From positions 383,071 to 447,070 of the forward strand of contig JACFMQ010000001.1 in the NCBI GenBank assembly GCA_019455325.1: a DNA stretch of 64,000 nt, read 5' to 3'. The notes under the pieces were generated by a model, which worked only from the letters and a program-made list of their open reading frames with translations, was not told the DNA's origin and made no database searches. Numbering within the stretch: position 1 is the stretch's first letter; the number at the start of each line of letters is the position of its first letter. The stretch comes from Rhodocyclaceae bacterium (lineage in GTDB: Bacteria; Pseudomonadota; Gammaproteobacteria; Burkholderiales; Rhodocyclaceae). Both the position numbers and the translations under genes were made by a program. Positions 49,094 through 61,449 of this stretch are shown one piece after another.

Positions 49094-50488
49094 ATGCGCC
49101 GCCTTCCCCTCGCCCTCCTCCTGCTGATCCCCCTCGGCGCAGTCGCCGCCGGACCGGACCGCGACCCCTTCGCCACCGAAGCCGGCATCGCTGGCCCGGC
49201 GGCCTGCGCGCAGCCGGCGGCAGGAACCGCGCTCGGGCTGGCCGAGGTGGTCGACCTGGCGCTGTGCAACAACCCGCAGACGCGCGAAGCCTGGGCCGCG
49301 GCGCGCGCGCAGGCCGGCGCCGTCGGCGTCGCCCGCGCCGCGTTCCTGCCCGGCGTCAACGCCACGCTCGGCGGCAGCCGCGTGCACACGGACGTCGAGG
49401 ACCGGGCAGCGACCCGCGCCACGGTGACGAACGCCGGCCTGTCCTTTTCCTGGCTGCTCTACGATTTCGGCGTGCGCGAGGCGACGCTGGAAAGCGCCCG
49501 CCAGTTGCTCGCCGCCGCCGTCGCCACGCAGGACGGCACGGCACAGGCGGTCTTCCTCGCCGCGCTGCAGGCCTTCTACCAGGTGCATGCGCTGCAGGCG
49601 GCGGTGGACGCCGCCGGGCAGTCGGAGAAATCGGCGCGCGAGAGCCTCGCCGCCGCCGAGGCCCGCTACCGCGCCGGCAGCGCGACGCCGGCCGACCGCC
49701 TGCAGGCGCAGACGGCGCTGTCGCAGGCGACGCTTACGCGCATCCGCGCCGAGGGCGACCTGAAGAACGCGCGCGGCGCGCTGGCCAACGCCATGGGGCT
49801 GGACGCCCACCGCTCGCCGCCGCTGGCGCCGCTGGCGGCGAACGAGCCGCCGGCCGGCTTCGAGCGCGACGTGGACGCCCTGATCGCCGAGGCGCGCGGC
49901 CGGCGCCCCGACCTCGCCGCCGCCGAGGCACAGGCGCAGGCGGCGCGCGCCACCGTCGACGCGACGCGCGCCGCGCACCTGCCGACGATCTCGCTCTCCG
50001 CGGCGCCGACCTGGCAGGACAACGGCGGCCTGACCACCAACGCGTCGAGCGTCGGCGTCACCGTGAGCATTCCGCTCTTCTCCGGCTTCGGCCAGACCTA
50101 CCGCGTGCGCACCGCCGAGGCGCAGGCCGAGCAGCGGAACGCGCAGCGCGACCGCCTGCGCCTGCAGGTCGCGCTCGACGTGTGGCAGGCGTACCAGAAC
50201 ATGACCACCGCCACGCAGTCGCTGCGCAGCAGCGCCGACCTGCTCGCCGCCGCCGAAGCCTCGGAGCGCGTCGCACTCGGCCGCTACCGCGCCGGCGTCG
50301 GCAGCATCCTCGATCTGCTCTCGGCGCAGAGCGCGCTCGCCTCGGCCCGCCAGCAGCGCGTGCAGTCGACCTACGACTGGAACGTCTCGCGCGCCGCGCT
50401 GGCGCAGTCGGTCGGCGCGCTCGACGCCGGCATCCTGCCCGTTCTCGCCGGGGAAACCCCGAATCCCGCTCTCATCGGAAAGCCATGA
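49094..50488 (+). CDS. TolC-family outer-membrane efflux protein
   Basis: A 464-residue outer-membrane channel with signal peptide (LPLALLLLIPLGAVAAG). Two structural repeats are visible: AEVVDLALCNNPQTREAWAAARAQAGAVGVARAAFLPGVNATLG in the first, and RPDLAAAEAQAQAARATVDATRAAHLPTISLSAAPTW in the second, each with long helices and beta strands (VSIPLFSGF). It overlaps macA by 4 bp (ATGA), so it serves that pump. It is divergent from the T1SS operon, which has no outer-membrane component of its own, so it may also serve RTX export. Start ATG 49094 was chosen by the signal peptide. Confidence 0.93.
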   Translation: MRRLPLALLLLIPLGAVAAGPDRDPFATEAGIAGPAACAQPAAGTALGLAEVVDLALCNNPQTREAWAAARAQAGAVGVARAAFLPGVNATLGGSRVHTDVEDRAATRATVTNAGLSFSWLLYDFGVREATLESARQLLAAAVATQDGTAQAVFLAALQAFYQVHALQAAVDAAGQSEKSARESLAAAEARYRAGSATPADRLQAQTALSQATLTRIRAEGDLKNARGALANAMGLDAHRSPPLAPLAANEPPAGFERDVDALIAEARGRRPDLAAAEAQAQAARATVDATRAAHLPTISLSAAPTWQDNGGLTTNASSVGVTVSIPLFSGFGQTYRVRTAEAQAEQRNAQRDRLRLQVALDVWQAYQNMTTATQSLRSSADLLAAAEASERVALGRYRAGVGSILDLLSAQSALASARQQRVQSTYDWNVSRAALAQSVGALDAGILPVLAGETPNPALIGKP

Positions 50489-51684
50489 AACTCCTCTCGA
50501 CGCGCCCGCTCCTCGTCCTCATCGCCCTCGCCGCCGCCGGCGGCGGCTGGTACGCCTGGCAGCAGAAGGCCGCGCAGTCGCCGGAACTGCGCTACAAGTT
50601 CCAGGAGGCCGTGGTCGGCGACGTCGTGCAGAGCGTGTCGGCCAACGGCACGCTGAATCCGGTGACGCTGGTCAACGTCGGCACGCAGGTTTCCGGCACG
50701 GTGCGGCGGCTGCACGTCGACTTCAACGACGAAGTGAAGGCCGGCCAGGTGCTGGCCGAACTGGACGATTCGCTGTTCGTCGCCGCCGCCGGCCAGAGCG
50801 AGGCCAGCATCGCCAGCGCCAGCGCCTCGCTCGACCTGGCCAAGGCCAGCGAGGCGCGCATCCGCGCGCTCTTCGCCGACGAATACGTGTCCCGCCAGGA
50901 GCTGGATCAGGCGGTGCAGGCGAAGAAGGCGGCGGAGGCCGCGCTGCGTCTGGCGCGCGCGCAGAACGACCGCGACCGCGCCAACCTCGGCTATTCGGTG
51001 ATCCGCTCGCCGGTCTCGGGGGTCGTCGTCGACCGCCAGATCGACGTCGGCCAGACGGTCGCCGCCAGCTTCCAGACGCCGGTGCTGTTCAAGATTGCGG
51101 AGGATCTGACGCGCATGCAGATCTACACCACCTTCGCCGAGGCCGACGTCGGCGCCATCCGCGTCGGCCAGACGGCGCGCTTCAACGTGGACGCCTTCCC
51201 CAACCGCAGCTTCCGGGGCATGGTCAAGCAGATCCGGCTGAATCCGACGACGACGCAGAACGTCGTCACCTACAACGTCGTCGTCGAGGTGGAGAACCCC
51301 GACCAGATCCTGCTGCCCGGCATGACCGCCTACGTCAACATCGCCGTGGCCGAGAAGAAGGGCGCGCTGACCGTGCCCAACGCCGCGCTGCGCTTCCGTC
51401 CGAGCGCGCCGGCAACGAAGCCGGAAGGCATCAAGGCGAACGGCGGCAGCGCCCCGGCCCCCGGCGAAGGCGAGCGGCGCAAACGCCGCGACGCCGCCAG
51501 CGGCACCGTCTACGTGCTCGCCGGCGGCCAGTTGAAGCCGCTCGCCGTCGATATCGGCATCACCGACAACCGCGTCACCGAGATCGCCGGCGGCGAGCTG
51601 AAGGCCGGCGAGCGCGTCGTCGTCGGCGAGAACCTGCCCGGCGGCGCGCCGGACGCCGGCGGCTTCCGCATGAGGATGTTCTGA
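50485..51684 (+). CDS. MacA-type periplasmic adaptor of an ABC efflux pump
   Basis: A 399-residue membrane-fusion protein with an N-terminal signal anchor (RPLLVLIALAAAGGGWYAW). Features: lipoyl halves VNVGTQVSGTVRRLHVDFNDEVKAGQVLAEL and IRSPVSGVVVDRQIDVGQTV, a helical hairpin between them, the barrel TYNVVVEVENPDQILLPGMTAYVNI and a membrane-proximal domain with a disordered Ala/Pro/Lys-rich insert. It bridges the ATPase/permease to TolC. The start overlaps the TolC stop (ATGA); the stop overlaps the ATPase start (TGATG). Confidence 0.92.
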   Translation: MKLLSTRPLLVLIALAAAGGGWYAWQQKAAQSPELRYKFQEAVVGDVVQSVSANGTLNPVTLVNVGTQVSGTVRRLHVDFNDEVKAGQVLAELDDSLFVAAAGQSEASIASASASLDLAKASEARIRALFADEYVSRQELDQAVQAKKAAEAALRLARAQNDRDRANLGYSVIRSPVSGVVVDRQIDVGQTVAASFQTPVLFKIAEDLTRMQIYTTFAEADVGAIRVGQTARFNVDAFPNRSFRGMVKQIRLNPTTTQNVVTYNVVVEVENPDQILLPGMTAYVNIAVAEKKGALTVPNAALRFRPSAPATKPEGIKANGGSAPAPGEGERRKRRDAASGTVYVLAGGQLKPLAVDIGITDNRVTEIAGGELKAGERVVVGENLPGGAPDAGGFRMRMF

Positions 51685-52387
51685 TGGCCGAGGCGCTGAT
51701 CCGCGTCGCCGGCCTCGCCAAGTCGTACATGACCGCAGCCGGCGACTTCCCGGCGCTGAAGGGCGTGGACCTGGTCATCGAGCGCGGCGAGTTCGTCGCC
51801 GTGATGGGGCCGTCCGGCTCGGGCAAGTCGACCTTCATGAACATCCTCGGCTGCCTCGACCGCGCCAGCGCCGGCGAGTACGTCCTCGACGGCCGGCCGG
51901 TCGGCGCCCTCTCGTCGGACGAGCTGGCGACGCTGCGCCGGCGCACCATCGGCTTCGTCTTCCAGGGCTTCAACCTGCTGCCGCGCATGAGCCTGGAAGA
52001 CAACGTGGCGCTGCCGCTGGTCTACGCCGGCGTCGATCTGGGCACGCGCCGCGAGCGGGCGCGGCGGATGCTCGCCCGGGTCGGCCTGGAGCAGTACGCC
52101 AAGTCGCTGCCCAGCCGCATCTCCGGCGGCCAGCAGCAGCGCGTGGCGATCGCCCGCGCGCTGATCAACGAGCCGCGCCTGATCCTCGCCGACGAACCGA
52201 CCGGCAACCTCGACAGCCGCACCAGCGAGGAGATCATGGCGCTCTTTACGGCGCTCAACGCGGAAGGCATCACCATCGTGCTGGTCACGCACGAGCACGA
52301 CGTCGCCGACCACGCCAGGCGCCAGGTGCGCTTCCTCGACGGGCAGATCGTCGCCGACGAGCCGACGCGCCGGCGGGAGGCGCTGCC

Positions 52388-52394
<7 letters not shown>
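51684..52394 (+). CDS. MacB-type ABC transporter ATP-binding protein
   Basis: A 236-residue ATPase: Walker [11 protein letters not shown]-loop [18 protein letters not shown], signature ISGGQQQR, Walker [14 protein letters not shown]-loop LVTHEHD. MacB of E. coli has ATPase and permease in one chain; here they are separate genes with a 7-bp overlap. Third gene of the tolC-macA-macB operon; the substrate (drug, peptide or siderophore-like compound) is unknown. Confidence 0.93.
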
Positions 52395-53608
<1,214 letters not shown>

Positions 53609-53624
53609 GAAAGGAGGCCGCCGC

Positions 53625-53930
53625 TCAGCGCGGCGGCTCGGCGGGCGGCGGGCGGTTCGAGTTCTCCGGCACCTGCACGAAGACTTCGTCCTGCTTGATC
53701 ATGCCCAGCTCGTAGCGGGCCCGCTCCTCGATCGCCTCGTAGCCCTGCTTGAGGTCGCGCACCTCGGCGTCCAGCCCGCCGTTGCGCGTCTCCAGCCGGC
53801 GGTTGGCTTCCCGCTGCTGCGCCAACTGGTGGTCGTAGTCCCAGACCTTCAGCCAGCCGCCCTTGCCCAGCCACAGCGGATACTGCAGCAGCACGAGCAG
53901 CGCGATCAGGGCGAGGGTCAGCCAGCGCAT
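53625..53930 (-). CDS. ftsB: Cell division protein FtsB
   Basis: A 101-residue bitopic protein: helix at about residues 3-20 ([20 protein letters not shown]), then a coiled coil ([28 protein letters not shown]) and the conserved [20 protein letters not shown], a DivIC/FtsB hallmark. FtsB links FtsL and FtsQ in the divisome. Met 53930 is the family start; the frame extends a little upstream into the intergenic repeat. It sits downstream of eno, as in most proteobacteria, separated by a 90-bp gap holding an inverted repeat. Confidence 0.93.
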   Translation of the reverse strand: MRWLTLALIALLVLLQYPLWLGKGGWLKVWDYDHQLAQQREANRRLETRNGGLDAEVRDLKQGYEAIEERARYELGMIKQDEVFVQVPENSNRPPPAEPPR

Positions 53931-53953
53931 TGAATCAGTGAGGAGCGAGGAGA

Positions 53954-54015
53954 GAGGAGTAAGGAGCAAAACCTTCGCCGGGTTCCACGCCTGCCCTCCT
54001 CACTCCTTACTCCTC
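53954..54015. repeat. Purine-rich inverted repeat between eno and ftsB
   Basis: GAGGAGTAAGGAG (53954-53966) and its exact complement CTCCTTACTCCTC (54003-54015) are separated by 36 bp. Both arms sit in runs of GAGGAG/CTCCTC-type heptamers (further partial copies at 53939-53952 and 54009-54022). The structure can fold as a hairpin on either strand and looks like an intergenic repeat family member. Confidence 0.75.
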
Positions 54016-54020
54016 ACTCC

Positions 54021-58147
<4,127 letters not shown>

Positions 58148-58195
58148 TCAAAACGCCTCGGCCGGCAAGGCGTTTCCGGGCGATCCGGGACGCGC

Positions 58196-59077
58196 TCAGG
58201 CTGCCGCCGGCAGGGCCGGCGCGCTGCGCTCGCGCAGCAGTTCGAGAAAGGCATCGACCGCCGGCGCGACGATGTCGCTGCGCCGCACCAGCATCGTCGG
58301 CGCCCGCGCCAGCCGCGGCGGCAGCGGGTGCACCGAGACGGCCGCCGCCGGCAGGCTGTCGAGCAGGCTGCGCGGCACCAGCGCGACGCCCATGCCGCAG
58401 GCGGCGCAGCCGATCATCGCGTGGTACGAGGCCAGTTCGACGAAGCGTTCCGGCACCACGCTCTCGCTCGCCAGCCAGGCTTCCAGACGCTGCCGGTAAG
58501 CGCAGCCCGGCTCGAAGGTGAGCAGCACCCGCGTGCGCAGGTCGGCGGCGCGGCGCACCGGCGGGTGCCCGGCGGCGGCGATGGCCACCAGCTCCTCCTC
58601 GAACACCGGCGCGTTGTCGAGGCGCGGATCGACCACCGGCCCGGCCACCAGCGCGCAATCGAGCGTGCCGTCGAGCACGCCGGCGACGAGGCCGGCGGTG
58701 GCGCCGGTGCGCAGTTCGAGCTGGACGCCGCCATGGCGTTCGTGGAAGGCCGCCAGCACCGGCGCCAGCCGCGCCGCCGCGGTGCTTTCCATCGAACCGA
58801 GGCGCAGCCGGCCGCGCGGCAGACTGTCCGCCACCGCGGCGCGCGCCTCCGCCGCCAGGTCGAGCAGGCGCCGCGCGTAGCCGTCGAGCACGCGGCCCGC
58901 CGGCGACAGCGACAGGCGCTTGCCTTCGCGCAGGAACAGCGGCACGCCGAGGTCGGCTTCGAGCTGGCGGATGCGCGTCGTCACGTTCGACTGCACGCGG
59001 TGCAGCTTCGCCGCCGCCCGCGTGATGCCGCCTTCGCGCACCACCGCCTGGAAGATGGCCAGATCGTCGAGGTCCAT
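58196..59077 (-). CDS. LysR-family transcriptional regulator
   Basis: A 293-residue regulator with the N-terminal winged helix ([49 protein letters not shown]) and a C-terminal periplasmic-binding-like ligand domain (about residues 88-290). It is divergent from an EamA transporter gene with a 98-bp AT-rich gap carrying a TTCA-N7-TGAA dyad. It probably controls that transporter and itself; the ligand is unknown. Confidence 0.92.
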   Translation of the reverse strand: MDLDDLAIFQAVVREGGITRAAAKLHRVQSNVTTRIRQLEADLGVPLFLREGKRLSLSPAGRVLDGYARRLLDLAAEARAAVADSLPRGRLRLGSMESTAAARLAPVLAAFHERHGGVQLELRTGATAGLVAGVLDGTLDCALVAGPVVDPRLDNAPVFEEELVAIAAAGHPPVRRAADLRTRVLLTFEPGCAYRQRLEAWLASESVVPERFVELASYHAMIGCAACGMGVALVPRSLLDSLPAAAVSVHPLPPRLARAPTMLVRRSDIVAPAVDAFLELLRERSAPALPAAA

Positions 59078-59100
59078 GATCTCTCTCCGTGATGTTCGAG

Positions 59101-59125
59101 TTCACATTAATTCATTTTTCGTGAA
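59101..59125. promoter_or_regulatory. Candidate LysR binding site between lysR and EamA genes
   Basis: TTCA-N7-TGAA (59111-59125) fits the T-N11-A dyad of LysR sites; an outer pair TTCAC (59101-59105) and GTGAA (59121-59125) also matches. TATGCT at 59139-59144 is a possible -10 of the transporter gene. Confidence 0.45.
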
Positions 59126-59175
59126 CGACAAACCCCATTATGCTCGCCCCATCGCCTCCGGAAAGATCGCCATCC

Positions 59176-60075
59176 ATGAATCCTGCGCAACGCAACGGCT
59201 ACCTCGCCGCCCTCGCCACCGTCGCCATCTGGACCGGCTTCATCCTCGTCTCGCGCCTCGGCGGCAAGAGCGCGCTGACCGCCTACGACGTGCTGGCGCT
59301 GCGCCTCGGCACCGCCGCGCTGCTGCTTTTCGTCTTCGCCGGCCGGCTGCCGCGCGCCGCCTGGGGCGACGGGCGGCTATGGCTGCTGGCGGCGATCGGC
59401 GGCGTCGGCTACGGCGTGCTCGTCTACTCCGGCTTCAAGAGCGTGCCGGCGGCGCACGGCGGCATCCTGCTGCCCGGCCTGCAGCCGTTCCTGGTCGCGC
59501 TGTTCGCCTGGTGGCTGGCCGGCGAGCGGCCGAGCCCGGCGCGCTACCTCGGCTATGCGGCGATCGCGCTCGGCATCGCCCTGACCGCGGCGCCGCTGCT
59601 GGCCGGCGCGTGGACGCCGGCAACCCTGGCCGGCGACGGCCTGATGCTCGCCGCGTCGGTGACCTGGGCGCTGTTCAGCGTGCTGGCCAAACGCTGGCGC
59701 TTCGACCCCTGGCTGCTGACGCGCTTCGTCGCCCTGGCCTCGGCCATCCTTTACCTGCCGGTCTATGCGCTGGCGCTGCCGAAGGCCCTCGCCGCCGTGC
59801 CGCCGTCGATGCTGCTGTTCCAGGGCCTGTACCAGGGCATCGGCCCGACCATCCTGGCCATGCTGCTGTTCCTGAAGGCCGTCGAGGCGCTCGGCCCGGC
59901 CCGCGTCGGCGCGCTGATCGCGCTGGTGCCGGTGCTCGCCGGACTGGCCGCCGTACCGCTGCTGCACGAGCCCCTGACCGTCTGGCTCGCCGCCGGGCTG
60001 GTCGCCGTCTCGCTCGGCGCCTTCCTGGCCTCGCGCCCGCTTCCCACGATGAGGACCGCCGCATGCCCTACGTGA
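59176..60075 (+). CDS. DMT-superfamily (EamA) transporter
   Basis: A 299-residue ten-helix membrane protein with two EamA repeats: NGYLAALATVAIWTGFILVSR ... YDVLALRLGTAALLLFVFAG in the first half, and DGLMLAASVTWALFSVLAKRW ... LVPVLAGLAAVPLLHEPLT in the second. The substrate is unknown. ATG 59176 is chosen because the helix pattern begins directly there. Its last 13 bp overlap the tautomerase gene. Likely regulated by the divergent LysR protein. Confidence 0.9.
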   Translation: MNPAQRNGYLAALATVAIWTGFILVSRLGGKSALTAYDVLALRLGTAALLLFVFAGRLPRAAWGDGRLWLLAAIGGVGYGVLVYSGFKSVPAAHGGILLPGLQPFLVALFAWWLAGERPSPARYLGYAAIALGIALTAAPLLAGAWTPATLAGDGLMLAASVTWALFSVLAKRWRFDPWLLTRFVALASAILYLPVYALALPKALAAVPPSMLLFQGLYQGIGPTILAMLLFLKAVEALGPARVGALIALVPVLAGLAAVPLLHEPLTVWLAAGLVAVSLGAFLASRPLPTMRTAACPT

Positions 60076-60266
60076 ACATCAGGATCACCCGCGAAGGCGC
60101 CAGCGCCGAGCAGAAGGCCGCACTGATCGCCGGCGCCACCGCGCTGCTGCGCGACGTGCTCGGCAAGAATCCGCAGACGACCGTCGTCGTGATCGACGAG
60201 GTCGACACCGACAACCGGGGCATCGACGGCAAGACGGTCAGCCTGCGCCGCCGGCGCGGGACTTAG
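60063..60266 (+). CDS. 4-oxalocrotonate tautomerase family enzyme
   Basis: A 67-residue protein starting Met-Pro, so that Pro1 becomes the catalytic base after Met removal (MPYVNIRITREGAS). Further family features are AEQKAALIAGATALLRDVLGKNP and VVVIDEVDTDNRGIDG. Members tautomerise 2-hydroxymuconate-like or other small acids. It overlaps the EamA gene by 13 bp, so it is co-transcribed, and overlaps the convergent methyltransferase stop by 4 bp. Confidence 0.88.
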   Translation: MPYVNIRITREGASAEQKAALIAGATALLRDVLGKNPQTTVVVIDEVDTDNRGIDGKTVSLRRRRGT

Positions 60267-60808
60267 CCCGGCGGCAGCCGGCCCGACGGCGAGCGCACGG
60301 CGCACAGCCTTTGCACCGCCGCCGCCTTCGGTACGCTCACCTCGCCCTCCTCGTAGGCGACGACGCGCAGCCCGGCCGCCTGCGCGACCTGCAGCAGCTC
60401 CTGCGAACGCAGCAGGAAATCCGGGTTGGACGGCCGGCCGAAGCGCTCGTTGCCCTCCATGAAGGTCTCGTAGATGAGCACGCCGCCGTCGGCCAGCGCG
60501 CCCTCGATCAACGGCAGCAGCGGCCGGTGCAGGTAGTTGGCGACGACGATGCCGGCGAAGCGGCGGCCGGCGTAGGGCCAGGGGCCGTGTTCGAGGTCGG
60601 CGACGCGGACGCTGACGCCGGCGACGCCGGCGAGCCGCGCCAGCGCCTCTGCGTTGCGGTCGACGGCCTCGACGCGGTGGCCGAGCCCGGCCAGCAGCCG
60701 CGCGTGCCGGCCGCCGCCGCAGGCGAGGTCGAGCGCTTCGCCGCCGGCCGGCAGCAGCGGCGCGAAGCGGCGTATCCAGGGAGAAGGTTCGAGGGTTTCG
60801 CAATGCAT
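60263..60808 (-). CDS. Class I SAM-dependent methyltransferase
   Basis: A 181-residue methyltransferase: motif I ALDLACGGGRHARLLAGLGH, acidic strand end VEAVDRN, then RVADLEHGPWPY and the FAGIVVANYLHRPLLP strand-helix. It resembles small TehB-like/methyltransferase-11 proteins; the substrate cannot be told. Its 3' end overlaps the tautomerase gene on the other strand by 4 bp. Confidence 0.88.
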   Translation of the reverse strand: MHCETLEPSPWIRRFAPLLPAGGEALDLACGGGRHARLLAGLGHRVEAVDRNAEALARLAGVAGVSVRVADLEHGPWPYAGRRFAGIVVANYLHRPLLPLIEGALADGGVLIYETFMEGNERFGRPSNPDFLLRSQELLQVAQAAGLRVVAYEEGEVSVPKAAAVQRLCAVRSPSGRLPPG

Positions 60809-60881
60809 GTCGGAAAGGCTCCGTCGAGGGTCGATTCGGCTATGATCCGTCGTGCCCGCAACCTGATCAAGGAATCCGTCG

Positions 60882-61307
60882 ATGTCCCAGGAACACCGCG
60901 AAGTCGTCGTCGCCGAGAACGGTCTCGGCCGCTACCAGCAGAGCGTGCGCGCCGGCGCGCACCTCCTCGTCGCCGACGAGCCCGCCGGCATGGGCGGCGC
61001 CGACGCCGGCCCGGCGCCCTACGACTACCTGCTCGCCGCGCTCGGCGCCTGCACCTCGATGACCCTGCGCATGTACGCCGAGCGCAAGGGCCTGCCGCTG
61101 CGCAAGGTGACCGTCACCCTCGCCCACGAGAAAGTGGAAATCGAGGGCCGCGGCCGCATCGACCGCATCACCCGCCGCATCGCCATCGACGGCGAGCTGA
61201 CGCCGGAACAGCGCGAACGCATGCTGGAAATCGCCAACCGCTGCCCGGTGCATCGCACGCTTTCGGGCGATCTGGACATCGCCAGCAGCCTGGCGCCGGC
61301 CGACTGA
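60882..61307 (+). CDS. OsmC/Ohr-family peroxide-handling protein
   Basis: A 141-residue protein with the two OsmC-family cysteines: one in LAALGACTSMTLRMYAERKG and one in ANRCPVHRTLSG. These form the thiol pair that reduces organic peroxides in characterised members. The N-terminal part (GGADAGPAPYDYLLAA) is typical of the YhfA/OsmC-like subgroup. Monocistronic, with a hairpin terminator after it. Confidence 0.9.
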   Translation: MSQEHREVVVAENGLGRYQQSVRAGAHLLVADEPAGMGGADAGPAPYDYLLAALGACTSMTLRMYAERKGLPLRKVTVTLAHEKVEIEGRGRIDRITRRIAIDGELTPEQRERMLEIANRCPVHRTLSGDLDIASSLAPAD

Positions 61308-61319
61308 TCCGGCGCCCTG

Positions 61320-61349
61320 CGGCCGGCCCTCGCCGGCCGAAAGATTTTT
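61320..61349 (+). terminator. Intrinsic terminator after the OsmC gene
   Basis: Perfect 8-bp stem CGGCCGGC / GCCGGCCG (61320-61327, 61332-61339) with CCTC loop, followed by AAAGATTTTT. Confidence 0.7.
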
Positions 61350-61392
61350 GCATCGGATACGGACAATACGCAGAGATTTCGTAAGGGTATTG

Positions 61393-61401
61393 TGCTAGAT
61401 T
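61393..61401 (+). promoter_or_regulatory. Extended -10 promoter of the Pat-like gene
   Basis: TGC-TAGATT (61393-61401) is an extended -10 element; no good -35 is needed in that case. It lies 48 bp upstream of ATG 61450, in an AT-rich patch. Confidence 0.4.
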
Positions 61402-61449
61402 GCTGCGTCGCACAACCGAATAACAACCTCACCCAAAAGGTGTCCCGTG

